Position numbers and translations under genes: made by a program
Notes under the pieces: generated by a model
What the model was told of the DNA's origin: nothing
Database searches by the model: none
The model's input: the letters and a program-made list of their open reading frames with translations, nothing else
In this document: in pieces, positions 1-8,500 of the stretch
Numbering within the stretch: position 1 is the first letter of the stretch
Layout: each line of letters opens with the position of its first letter
From: Sphingopyxis fribergensis
GTDB taxonomy: Bacteria > Pseudomonadota > Alphaproteobacteria > Sphingomonadales > Sphingomonadaceae
Assembly: GCF_000803645.1 (NCBI RefSeq)
Contig: NZ_CP009122.1
Span: forward strand, 3,138,501-3,202,500
DNA: 64,000 nucleotides
Direction of reading: 5' to 3'

Positions 1-129
1 AAGTATGTAGGGACATTCGTTGGACAAACGGAGACTCGGAACCAAATCAATGACCTGACGGACATCTACAAGCTTTCGGCCCAGCTAGAAGCCCGCATTA
101 ATGAAATTGAAGGCAGTAAGAGCAAATAG
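1..129 (+). CDS. C-terminal fragment of an unknown protein (cut by window edge)
   Basis: The frame is open from base 1 and ends at a TAG at 127-129, giving the last 42 residues of a protein. The tail is polar and charged (it contains KLSAQLEARINEIEG) and looks helical, possibly a short coiled coil. Nothing in it identifies a family. It lies about 95 bases upstream of the helicase gene on the same strand, so it may belong to the same accessory block. I assign no function. Confidence 0.5.
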   Translation, partial: KYVGTFVGQTETRNQINDLTDIYKLSAQLEARINEIEGSKSK

Positions 130-224
130 GGCTGGTCGACATTACATAAACATTTGGCCAATTTTTGGCGCACTTCGCACGAACGCGGCTGGGCCCATGA
201 AGCAGTAGTTTGAAGGGAAGAAGC

Positions 225-3200
225 ATGGAATCCGGTCGCGACGACGCGCAATCAGGTTCCGCTCGCGTGTCGATTCAAAAATTGTTTGACGACACTCGCA
301 AGCGATTGGTTGAGACTGGGACACGTAATAGGCTTGTCCACGTCAATCGCGCCAACACGCGTGGGAATGTTGTCAATGTCATAAATGAGCGCTCCGATGA
401 CATTTGGGCGATTCTCCTTTCCGGCAAAACGATGCGTTTTCGTGCGCTCGGGCATGACGTACGCAAAGGCGATCAGGTCTCTGAAATTATCTTAGCGGAA
501 GAACCGGAGGATGATGGAGGGGCGGATCGCTACGTCGACAATCAGTTGGATACGCGCTTGGGCCCCGACGGTCTTGCGAAGAAACTGCTCAAAATCGCAC
601 GCGAGGCGAAAACAGCCGAGGAAGAGCAAGGCGTCAACATTCTTTACCTCGCGCTGGGTTTCCTCACGTGGTTCGAAGACCAGACTTCGGCAGTAGCGCG
701 AGAAGCCCCGCTGGTGCTGCTTCCCGTAGAGTTGGTTCGAAACGCTCGCACATCGACTTATGATTTGCGAATGCGTGACGAAGATCTGATTACAAATCTG
801 CCGTTGCAACAGCGCCTCATGGAAGATTTCGGAATTAAGCTGCCGACGATTGAGGTTGGTGAGAATTGGAATCCGTCCAACTATTTTTCACAAGTCGATG
901 CAGTAATTGCAGATCGCGCCCGGTGGAAGATTGATCGCGACGCGATGCAACTCGGATTTTTCTCTTTCTCGAAGTTGCTAATGTATCTTGATCTCGCGCT
1001 CGACGCGTGGCCAGACCAAACTCTGGAATCCCATGAACTAACCCGCGGCCTTTTGTACGAAGGCTTCGATGTTGAACGACCGCTGTTTGGGTCCGATGAC
1101 CGGCTTGACGACGTCCTACCTCCTGATCAAATGTTTCACGTGGTCGACGCGGACGCAAGCCAAGCGCGCGTTATCGAAGAAGTTAGAAGCGGGCGAAATC
1201 TAGTCGTCCAGGGGCCACCCGGAACCGGCAAAAGCCAGACGATTACCAATATCATCGCGGCGGCTGCCAAGGAAGGCAAAACCGTCCTTTTTGTCGCCGA
1301 AAAAATGGCGGCCCTCTCGGTAGTACATGACCGCTTGGTTAAAGTGGGCTTGGGCGAAGTCTGCCTCGAATTGCATTCAAAGACGGCCAACAAAAAGGCC
1401 GTCCTTGCCGAGATCGCCCGGACCCTCAATGCCGCCCAAGCGATCCCGGCCATGCCACAAGCGCCGCTGGCGTTGACGGAAACGCGCAATCAACTCAACC
1501 AAATCGCCGCAGCATTGCACGCCCCAATAGACGGGACGGGAGAATCGCCATTCTCCGTTCTCGCGCGTCAGGCCCGTTATATTGGAATGGACGCTCCGCC
1601 TCCGACATTCGACGCTGATCTTCTGACAAAGATGACACGGAGCCAAGAGCGGGCTTTGTCCGATGACCTCCTTGAGTTTGGCGCACTTTTACAAGTTGTT
1701 GGAGCTGCAAACCTCCATCCGTTTTGGGGGGTTCGCGCACTGGATTTGCAGCCTGTCGAGCTGTCTCGCCTTGAAGGCGATCTCGCAGCCACTGCAGACG
1801 CCGCGCGTTCTTTGCGGGATGCGCTAGACGATCCTCTTGAATTATTCGGCCTGTCGCTAGCTCGATCGCTTTCATCCATACCGGCCGTTTCCGATACGCT
1901 TCGCTGTATTACCAACTTACCCTCAGGTGAGGCAGCACTTGCGCGTGCAATCTTCGACATATCCGACGCACCAAGGCTCATTGAAGCTATTGAGACCGCT
2001 CAGGCGTGGCGAACCTTGCGCGATGCCGAAGCCTCCGAGTTTACCGATGTAGCATTTGAAGGCGATGTTGCTTCTTTGCGAGCCCCGCTGGTCGCAGGCA
2101 CCACTTCATTTTTCGCGCGGTGGGGCTCGGCATATCGCGGCGCATCCCAGCAATTGGCCGGGATGCTTCGGAACCCACTGCCAAAAGCCGCTACGGCTCG
2201 TGTCGAACTCGTCGATCGCTTGCTCGAAGTTAAGCGTCTTAGGTCACGTTGGGGAGACGACGAGGCATTCATGAGCGCGGCACTCGGCGAAATCTGGCGC
2301 GGTGAATGGACCGATTTCAACCGCGTCAACGATACAGTCGGATGGGTCGCAAAGGCTCGCAGTGCCCCACTATCCATCGGCGCGGATCAGGCGGTACAGC
2401 TTGGCTCCGATGGATCAGCTTTGACAGCGATGATCGACCGCTTGGATCGACAAGGGCAAGTAGCGCATGACGCAATCCATAGGGCCATCTCGATTGTGCA
2501 ACTGGATCATGCGGTATTCGACGGCGGCGTAGATGGTGTGGATCTGATCGACATTGCCGCTCGCCTCGCAACGATGGCGGAGTCTACGGACCGTTACGCC
2601 GAATGGTCGCGATTGTGCGGATTGGAAAAGCGTCTCGAAGCAGGGGGTGTGGCCGGACTGGTCGCAAGAATAGCTGACGGTAGCATCAACGGCAGCGCCG
2701 CAGTTATCGAACTCAAATTTGCCCGCGCCGAAAGGTTATGGCGAGAAGCAATCATGACTTCGCCGGTTCTCAAGGAGATCGGAACGCTCGACCGTCATGC
2801 CCTTTCGCGAGAATTCGCCGGTCTAGAGCGCAAAAGATTGAAGGAAAACGTCACCACAATCTTGGCCGAACACCTTTCCCAAGTACCGCAGGGGGCATTG
2901 GGCGAGATGAAAGTCATAAGGGGAGAAATCGGGAAAAAGCGCGCGCATATTGCGCTTCGGCGCTTGTTCCAGCAAGCACCTACCGCGCTCCAGCGGATAA
3001 AGCCGGTGTTGTTGATGAGCCCTATATCGGTCGCGCAATATCTGACGCCGGGCCGGTTAAATTTCGACCTGCTCGTTATCGATGAAGCGAGCCAAGTGCG
3101 GCCAGAGGATGCTTTGGGAGCAATCGCACGGGCTCGGAAAATTGTCGTCGTAGGCGATCAGAAGCAACTCCCACCATCATCATTCTTCGACCGCTTAGTT

Positions 3201-4922
3201 GCCGACGATGGGGATGGAGACGACGAACCGGAAGAGGGCGATGAGGATTTGCTGGGCGGAGCAGCGGCGCTGGGATCGCTCGAAAGCATATTGTCTTTAT
3301 GCGAAGCCCGAGGGCTCTCGTCCCGAATGCTTCAGTGGCATTATCGGTCGCGTGACCCATCGTTGATACGGGTCTCAAACCGCGAATTTTACGATGACGG
3401 GCTGATCCTTCCTCCATCACCCCTGCAGGAAGATCCTGAATACGGGCTCATTTTCACGAAGGTTGACGGCGTTTACGATAAGGGCGGCAAACGTGACAAT
3501 CGCAAGGAAGGGGAAGCCATCGTGCGGCGTGTTGCTGAACATGCACGCGCGCACCCCGATTTGTCGCTGGGGATTGTGACCTTTTCGTCGGCGCAGAAAA
3601 ATACAATTACTGAATTACTTGAGCTAGCACGGCGCGCCGACGGGCCGCTCGACGTCTTCCTTCGGGAAGGACAGTCCGAAGACCTTTTCGTGAAGAACAT
3701 CGAAAATGTGCAGGGTGACGAACGCGATGTGATCCTTGTCAGCGTAGGCTATGGCCCCACAATCGCAGGCGGACGGCTGACCAGCATGACTTTCGGCCCA
3801 GTCAACGGCGAAGGTGGTGAGCGGCGTTTGAATGTGCTTTTCACGCGCGCACGTATCAGGTGTGAAGTGTTCGCTTCCTTCGATCCCGGAGACATCGACG
3901 CCAGCCGCGTATCGCGCGAAGGCCCTCGCATACTTCGACGCTTCCTAGAGTTCGCCAAATCAGGGAAACTCGAAGAAGCAGTTGTGACGGGCGAGGAAGC
4001 CGACACACCCTTCGAAGAAGATGTTGCCGACGTCATCCGATCTTTCGGATATCTCGCCGACCCTCAAGTCGGTTCGGCAGGCTTCCGGATCGATATTGGT
4101 GTGCGTCATCCCAACAAGCCGGGCACCTACCTTTTGGCGGTGGAATGCGACGGCGCGACCTATCATTCCGCCTTATGGGCGCGGGAGCGCGACCGGCTCC
4201 GGCAGGATGTCCTTGAGCATCTCGGCTGGCGGTTTCACCGGATTTGGAGCACCGACTGGTTCTATAATCGTCGCTCGGAAATCGAACGATTGCGAATGGC
4301 ACTTTCCGAAGCGCAGGACAAAGGGGCAGTGGTCCAAATTTCAGGCGCCAACACGCCACGCGATGTTCCCACCATCGAAGCGCCAGCAATGGAAACTTTC
4401 GTTGTTCCACCAACAGTTGAACGAACCATGCCTCCGTATGTTCGTGCGCATTTCCCAGTAAGTAGTCACCTCGAGCCTCACGAGGCACCAATCTCTATAT
4501 TAGGCCCGTTGGCTCGAAAAATTGTCGAGGTTGAGGGACCGATCTCTGCCGACGAGGTCGCACGTCGTATCGCAGCCTGCTTTGGGCGTGAAAAAGCTGG
4601 GCGGAGAATATTGGCTGTGGCCAAACAAGCGCTAAGTGCGCAACGGCGCATCGCTCCCGATTTGCACTCCGAAGAGAATTTTTGGTTCGTGACTGCTCAG
4701 CGCGAGGCTCCTCCCGTACGGGATCGTAGCGCGGAATATGGTGCAACGCTCAAAGCGGATGCTATTTCCATGATTGAAATTCGCGCTGCGCTGGCGATTG
4801 CCCGCGATGACAATGCTGGCGGGACTGATGCAGACCTAATACGGTTTGCCGCTCGATTGCTAGGCTTCCGCCGGGTTGGATCAGATTTGCAAACACGGTT
4901 GGCGCAAGGGCTGATAGGCTAG
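225..4922 (+). CDS. DUF4011-type superfamily I helicase with Vsr/DUF559-like nuclease and DUF3320-like C-terminus
   Basis: A 1565-residue protein. The N-terminal ~300 residues match the style of DUF4011. Walker A GPPGTGKS is at 330-337, Walker B IDEAS at 952-956, and GDQKQLPP (motif III-like) at 977-984, followed by SF1 (UvrD/DNA2-like) motifs. At about 1285-1345 there is a Vsr/DUF559-type nuclease fold with D1290 and VECDG (E1307), then a His and an RD pair. A winged-helix-like DUF3320 segment follows from about 1425. From family knowledge, such DUF4011-helicase-Vsr proteins are predicted or tested antiphage effectors (the single-gene Hhe type, as I recall it). ATG at 225 is preferred over an in-frame TTG at 210 because GGGAAG lies just before it. 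It probably unwinds or translocates on nucleic acid and cuts it; the substrate is unknown. Confidence 0.85.
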   Translation: MESGRDDAQSGSARVSIQKLFDDTRKRLVETGTRNRLVHVNRANTRGNVVNVINERSDDIWAILLSGKTMRFRALGHDVRKGDQVSEIILAEEPEDDGGADRYVDNQLDTRLGPDGLAKKLLKIAREAKTAEEEQGVNILYLALGFLTWFEDQTSAVAREAPLVLLPVELVRNARTSTYDLRMRDEDLITNLPLQQRLMEDFGIKLPTIEVGENWNPSNYFSQVDAVIADRARWKIDRDAMQLGFFSFSKLLMYLDLALDAWPDQTLESHELTRGLLYEGFDVERPLFGSDDRLDDVLPPDQMFHVVDADASQARVIEEVRSGRNLVVQGPPGTGKSQTITNIIAAAAKEGKTVLFVAEKMAALSVVHDRLVKVGLGEVCLELHSKTANKKAVLAEIARTLNAAQAIPAMPQAPLALTETRNQLNQIAAALHAPIDGTGESPFSVLARQARYIGMDAPPPTFDADLLTKMTRSQERALSDDLLEFGALLQVVGAANLHPFWGVRALDLQPVELSRLEGDLAATADAARSLRDALDDPLELFGLSLARSLSSIPAVSDTLRCITNLPSGEAALARAIFDISDAPRLIEAIETAQAWRTLRDAEASEFTDVAFEGDVASLRAPLVAGTTSFFARWGSAYRGASQQLAGMLRNPLPKAATARVELVDRLLEVKRLRSRWGDDEAFMSAALGEIWRGEWTDFNRVNDTVGWVAKARSAPLSIGADQAVQLGSDGSALTAMIDRLDRQGQVAHDAIHRAISIVQLDHAVFDGGVDGVDLIDIAARLATMAESTDRYAEWSRLCGLEKRLEAGGVAGLVARIADGSINGSAAVIELKFARAERLWREAIMTSPVLKEIGTLDRHALSREFAGLERKRLKENVTTILAEHLSQVPQGALGEMKVIRGEIGKKRAHIALRRLFQQAPTALQRIKPVLLMSPISVAQYLTPGRLNFDLLVIDEASQVRPEDALGAIARARKIVVVGDQKQLPPSSFFDRLVADDGDGDDEPEEGDEDLLGGAAALGSLESILSLCEARGLSSRMLQWHYRSRDPSLIRVSNREFYDDGLILPPSPLQEDPEYGLIFTKVDGVYDKGGKRDNRKEGEAIVRRVAEHARAHPDLSLGIVTFSSAQKNTITELLELARRADGPLDVFLREGQSEDLFVKNIENVQGDERDVILVSVGYGPTIAGGRLTSMTFGPVNGEGGERRLNVLFTRARIRCEVFASFDPGDIDASRVSREGPRILRRFLEFAKSGKLEEAVVTGEEADTPFEEDVADVIRSFGYLADPQVGSAGFRIDIGVRHPNKPGTYLLAVECDGATYHSALWARERDRLRQDVLEHLGWRFHRIWSTDWFYNRRSEIERLRMALSEAQDKGAVVQISGANTPRDVPTIEAPAMETFVVPPTVERTMPPYVRAHFPVSSHLEPHEAPISILGPLARKIVEVEGPISADEVARRIAACFGREKAGRRILAVAKQALSAQRRIAPDLHSEENFWFVTAQREAPPVRDRSAEYGATLKADAISMIEIRAALAIARDDNAGGTDADLIRFAARLLGFRRVGSDLQTRLAQGLIG

Positions 4923-5074
4923 CAAATCTTTTCTCGCATGTAGGTCCTTTCCATGTGTCCGCCTCATGCCCGATGTATCTTGGTTCCCTCTTGCTAACCA
5001 GAAAATCGACATTCATAGATCATCGAACGGCGACTTCCTCTCCCCGGAGGTTTTTTTGATTTTTGGAGATCAGA
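4923..5074. other. intergenic leader before the ParA-type gene
   Basis: These 152 bases hold no open frame that I trust. A short hairpin (CCTC at 5037-5040 with GAGG at 5047-5050) is followed by seven T residues at 5051-5057, which resembles a weak intrinsic terminator. It sits only 17 bases before the next start codon, so if real it would act as an attenuator, or the following gene would need a leaderless promoter. GGAG at 5065-5068 is the ribosome-binding site of the next gene. Confidence 0.3.
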
Positions 5075-6049
5075 ATGAAGGCCATTGCCTTTTTTAACAA
5101 TAAAGGCGGCGTGGGAAAGACCACGCTCCTTTGCAATGTAGCTGCCTACTTTGCTCAGGAGGGTCTAAGGGTTTGCGTAGTTGACTGCGATCCGCAATGC
5201 AATGCCTCACAGTATCTGTTTCACGACGATTTCTTGGAAAGCACATTTGACGATCCCAAGCAGAATATCGAGAGCTTGTTCTCGGGATTGATGGCTGGTG
5301 AGGGGCACGCCACTCAAGTTCCTATGAAGCACTCTGCCGCCTTCGGCGTCGACGTCGTTTGCGGAAGCCCAGGCTTGTCTATGGCCGAGGACTTTCTAGC
5401 AGAAGAATGGGCTAGCCTGAACACTCAGCGTGGACTTTCGAGCACCATGGTTTTTCAGAGAATGCTTAAATCTTTAGAAAACTATGACGTTGTTTTCTTC
5501 GATGTAAGCCCATCTCTTGGAGCTATAAATCGGACGGTCTTGTTATCATCTGATTATTTTGTCAGCCCAATGTCGATTGACATTTTTTCGCTAAAGGCTT
5601 TTGAGAACATTAGCCGTTGGATGGACAAGTGGCGCGCGCATTGGGAGTACTCCGTAAATAGCCCACTACTCGATGCCGACAATCCTGCCGTAGTTGATGC
5701 GAAGTCGCTGACCGGCGCAAGCTTTATCGGCTACGTGTCGCAGCAATACATTGCCAAACGCGACGCCACGGGAGAAAGACGGCCCGTGAAGTCTTATGAC
5801 GAGATCATTCAACAAATTGACGGCCAAATTGACCAATATTTCAAAGGCTCATTGCTGCCACCGAAGCCTTATGAGATCGGCAAAATTCCGAACTTGCATA
5901 GCCTTGCCCCAATGTCGCAATCCCGAAGAAAGCCCATATTCTCTTTAGTGGCTGCTGACGGTGTCGTAGGGGCTCATTTTGCCAAAGTTAAAGAAGCCAA
6001 AGAAATTTTCGGCGAAGTTTCAGATGAAATTCGCAAGCGGCTCGCCTGA
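5075..6049 (+). CDS. ParA/MinD-family ATPase (orphan, paired with SIR2 gene)
   Basis: A 324-residue ParA-type P-loop ATPase. The deviant Walker A KGGVGKTT is at residues 10-17, a Walker A'-type DCDPQ follows about 25 residues later, and FFDVSPSLG forms Walker B. No helix-turn-helix domain precedes the ATPase, so it resembles small type Ib/orphan ParA proteins. No ParB gene or parS-like repeats are visible. The start is the ATG at 5075, with GGAG six bases upstream; an in-frame TTG at 5063 is less likely. The stop lies 3 bases before the next ATG, so the two genes are surely one operon. ParA proteins dimerise on ATP and bind DNA or surfaces; here I infer a sensing or positioning role for the SIR2 partner. 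Confidence 0.85.
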   Translation: MKAIAFFNNKGGVGKTTLLCNVAAYFAQEGLRVCVVDCDPQCNASQYLFHDDFLESTFDDPKQNIESLFSGLMAGEGHATQVPMKHSAAFGVDVVCGSPGLSMAEDFLAEEWASLNTQRGLSSTMVFQRMLKSLENYDVVFFDVSPSLGAINRTVLLSSDYFVSPMSIDIFSLKAFENISRWMDKWRAHWEYSVNSPLLDADNPAVVDAKSLTGASFIGYVSQQYIAKRDATGERRPVKSYDEIIQQIDGQIDQYFKGSLLPPKPYEIGKIPNLHSLAPMSQSRRKPIFSLVAADGVVGAHFAKVKEAKEIFGEVSDEIRKRLA

Positions 6050-6052
6050 AAC

Positions 6053-6937
6053 ATGCTTAGAGAAGAATGGCCAGAGCCGCTGGTGAAGGACATTGCTCGC
6101 AGACGGGCAATCTTTGTCATAGGGTCGGGTGTGTCGCGTCACGCTTTGGGAGCCGATGGATCAACAAGACCGCCGGTTTGGAAAGGCTTTCTTCGCGATG
6201 CCGCCGAGCGGTTCCCGCGAAACCGCGACACTGAGCATATCCATCGAGCCATCGACGACGGAGACCTTTTACATGCCTGCGAGTGGCTCAAGAATCGGTA
6301 TGACGAAGACTGGACCACATACCTTCGGCACCGCTTCACAGATCCCCGATATACGCCTGGTCGATTGCACGATTTGATCGCCCTCTTAGATACTCGCGTG
6401 GTATTTTCACTAAATTTCGACGACATTTACGAAAATAAAAGCAGAGAAATATACGAGGCATCTCAGTTTACAAAAAATTACAGCGACGCTGATGTTTGCG
6501 AGTTCTTAAGAAATGATGCGAGATATGTGGTAAAGGTTCATGGAAATTTAGCTTCGCCAGCTACACTAATATTTACACAAGAAGACTATGCACGTGCTCG
6601 CATTAAGCATAGCTTGTTCTATTCAGCATTTGATGCGGCCCTAATGACCCATACATTTTTATTCATAGGGTGCGGATACGGCGACCCTGATGTTAATCTA
6701 CTCCTCGAAAATCAAGCATTTAGCTTTCAACCGGGATCGGTTAACCCGCACTATTTTCTGACAGCAGAAGATATCGCGGATGACATGAAACGCTCTCTAA
6801 GAAAAAATAGAAACCTCAAAACACTCTGCTACGACAAAGTCGATGATGAACATACCGGTTTGATTTCAGCTATTGAACAACTACACTCCAAGGTTACCGA
6901 CTCTCGATCTGCTCTTTTGGAGAACGCCAATTGGTAA
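6053..6937 (+). CDS. SIR2-family protein, likely NAD+-hydrolysing effector
   Basis: A 294-residue protein with a SIR2_2-type Rossmann fold. The NAD-binding GSGVS is at 24-28, LNFDD (N121, D123) follows, VHGNL carries the likely catalytic H163, and GCGYGDPD at 206-213 matches the late SIR2 motif. There are no zinc-finger cysteines typical of deacetylase sirtuins. The remaining ~80 residues add no further domain that I recognise. In bacteria, SIR2 domains of this style (Thoeris ThsA, DSR, SIR2-Argonaute systems) deplete NAD+ on phage infection. It starts 3 bases after the ParA-type gene with no good ribosome-binding site of its own, which suggests translational coupling. The gene is markedly AT-rich compared with the core genome, a sign of transfer. 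Confidence 0.85.
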   Translation: MLREEWPEPLVKDIARRRAIFVIGSGVSRHALGADGSTRPPVWKGFLRDAAERFPRNRDTEHIHRAIDDGDLLHACEWLKNRYDEDWTTYLRHRFTDPRYTPGRLHDLIALLDTRVVFSLNFDDIYENKSREIYEASQFTKNYSDADVCEFLRNDARYVVKVHGNLASPATLIFTQEDYARARIKHSLFYSAFDAALMTHTFLFIGCGYGDPDVNLLLENQAFSFQPGSVNPHYFLTAEDIADDMKRSLRKNRNLKTLCYDKVDDEHTGLISAIEQLHSKVTDSRSALLENANW

Positions 6938-6954
6938 ATGCCAACATCCCTCTT

Positions 6955-6996
6955 AATTGATAAGCGATCTCAATCTGTATCTTAGATTTATCAATT
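6955..6996. repeat. 9-bp perfect inverted repeat at the island/core junction
   Basis: AATTGATAA at 6955-6963 is exactly complementary to TTATCAATT at 6988-6996, with ATCT/AGAT pairing again inside the loop. It lies 18 bases after the SIR2 stop and before the convergent methyltransferase stop. No T tract follows, so it is a poor intrinsic terminator. It could be a terminator, a recombination site or the scar of an insertion. Confidence 0.5.
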
Positions 6997-7063
6997 CGTG
7001 AGTTTTGATAAAGCTCAGAGCGGAATAGAAGATGCGGATACCCAGCTTCCGCCCACACGCGCG

Positions 7064-7699
7064 TCACTTCGGCCGATACAGCAGCATCAGATTGTTCGCG
7101 GGCATTTCCCGAACTTCCGCCAACGCGAAATCTTTGGTTTGAGCCAGTTCGGTCACATCTTCGAGCCAGCGGACGCCCCATTCCGCATTCCGCGCCCGCA
7201 GACTGTCGTCAAAGGCCAAATTGCTGGGTGCAGTTGGGTGATCCTTACGAAAGTAAGGTCCGTAAAGGATTAGCGGCGCACCCTTCTGGAAAAGCTTCGC
7301 GCCCTGTGTGAAAAGCCCGACAGTGGCCGCCCATTCACTAATATGCACCATGTTGATGCACAGGATCGCGTCGGCGCGGTCGATGGGCCATTCGCTCGCC
7401 GACGCGTCGAGAGCCAGCGGCGCCGCGATATTGGCGAGCCCCGCCTCGGCGCGATAGGCGGCGATCGAGGTCAGCCCGGCGGGATCGGGATCGCTCGGCT
7501 GCCAATCGAGATGCGGAAAGGCGGCGGCAAAGTGGACGATGTGCTCGCCCGATCCGCTCGCGACCTCCAGCACGATGCCCGCCGCGGGCAGCCAATCGGC
7601 GAGCCCCGCCGCAATCGCATCGCGGTTGCGCAACGTCGCGGGGGCGTGGCGCTTGTCCTCGCTCCCACCCTCACCCGGCGTCCAGGGATCTGAGGTCAC
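7064..7699 (-). CDS. DUF938-family SAM-dependent methyltransferase-like protein
   Basis: A 211-residue protein. Near the N-terminus RNRDAIAAGL and VLEVASGSGEHIVHFA form the glycine-rich SAM-binding motif I; ILCINMVHISEW and LYGPYFR are hallmarks of the DUF938 family. The substrate is unknown. The start is a GTG at 7699 that overlaps the stop of the preceding gene by 4 bases (GTGA), so it is the last gene of the glycine-cleavage operon. An upstream in-frame ATG exists but would run into the neighbour. The protein is of ordinary length for the family. Confidence 0.8.
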   Translation of the reverse strand: MTSDPWTPGEGGSEDKRHAPATLRNRDAIAAGLADWLPAAGIVLEVASGSGEHIVHFAAAFPHLDWQPSDPDPAGLTSIAAYRAEAGLANIAAPLALDASASEWPIDRADAILCINMVHISEWAATVGLFTQGAKLFQKGAPLILYGPYFRKDHPTAPSNLAFDDSLRARNAEWGVRWLEDVTELAQTKDFALAEVREMPANNLMLLYRPK

Positions 7700-8145
7700 C
7701 CGGCCTTCGCCTGCGTCCGCGCGCGGCGTTCGCGGACGATCAGCCATGACAGCAGGCCGACGGGGCCGACTATCAGGGTCAGGAACAGGAAGGGGAATTG
7801 CACGACACGGCTGAAACCCTTCTGGTCGGCATCGCGCGCGATCCACATGCCCGTGAACAGGTCGAATGCAAGATAATGCGTCCAGCCGAGCGTCGCGCCG
7901 CCGGGGCTGTCGAACAGCTTCATCACGCCCTTGAGCGTGGTGAAATCGCCCCCGCCCGGCCCACCCGCATCGATGCTGCCGGTCAGGAAACCGACGATCA
8001 TCACCGTATAAGCGAGGCAGAGCAGAAACACGCCAGCATAGAGGATCGCCGCGAGGATCTTGGGAGTGCGCGGCAGGAAGGCGAGCGCGATCCAGCCCGC
8101 GAAGGCCCAGTAATTGGCGAACAGAAAGATAGTATCCCAGCTCAT
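7696..8145 (-). CDS. Aba4-like (DUF4281) integral membrane protein
   Basis: A 149-residue protein with four hydrophobic segments (about 5-25, 32-53, 85-105 and 115-138). The family signature WTHYLAFDLFTGMWIARDA is complete. Aba4-like proteins are named after a plant protein needed for neoxanthin synthesis; the bacterial role is unsettled, although carotenoid-making sphingomonads commonly carry one. Start ATG at 8145 has a GGGGAG element upstream; a GTG at 8148 is possible. It sits between a small membrane protein and the DUF938 gene, whose start it overlaps. Confidence 0.75.
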   Translation of the reverse strand: MSWDTIFLFANYWAFAGWIALAFLPRTPKILAAILYAGVFLLCLAYTVMIVGFLTGSIDAGGPGGGDFTTLKGVMKLFDSPGGATLGWTHYLAFDLFTGMWIARDADQKGFSRVVQFPFLFLTLIVGPVGLLSWLIVRERRARTQAKAG

Positions 8146-8164
8146 CACGCGCTCCCCCGCCTTG

Positions 8165-8500
8165 TCAGATCAGTCCGCCGAGCCCGAACAGCACGACGCC
8201 TGCCAGCAAGGCAATGGCGCCGGTGACGGTGATCAGCAAGGTCATTCGCGCCGCCGATGCGCGGCGGGAAGCGAGAAACGCCGTCGCCAGACCAAGCCCG
8301 ATGGCAAAGAGCGGCGCCCAGAGGAAGACCCAGTCGTAACTGAACTCGCGGCGAACCTCGATCATCTCCCATTGCTCGACGACGAGGCCGTAAGCGGTGA
8401 TCGCGATCAGCCAGCCAAGGATCGCAACGATCGCGAACAACGCGCCGGCCGCGACGCAGCCCGCGCGGGTGCGTTCGGGGCCGGGCGCCGGTTCGGCCAT
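8165..8500 (-). CDS. small three-helix membrane protein
   Basis: A 111-residue protein with three predicted membrane helices: about 15-40, 57-78 and 86-109. Residues 1-12 are polar and proline-rich ([10 protein letters not shown]). I recognise no family. Its ATG at 8500 overlaps the gcvPB stop in an ATGA, which fixes the start and shows it is co-transcribed with the glycine-cleavage genes. This frame runs much longer in the opposite-phase shadow of gcvPB, but only this part is plausible. Confidence 0.65.
   Translation of the reverse strand: MAEPAPGPERTRAGCVAAGALFAIVAILGWLIAITAYGLVVEQWEMIEVRREFSYDWVFLWAPLFAIGLGLATAFLASRRASAARMTLLITVTGAIALLAGVVLFGLGGLI

Noticed and set aside
5037..5057. Possible intrinsic terminator between the helicase and ParA genes
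   Set aside because: The stem is only 4 bp and it lies 17 bases before the next start, leaving no room for a normal promoter; kept only as a note in the intergenic entry.
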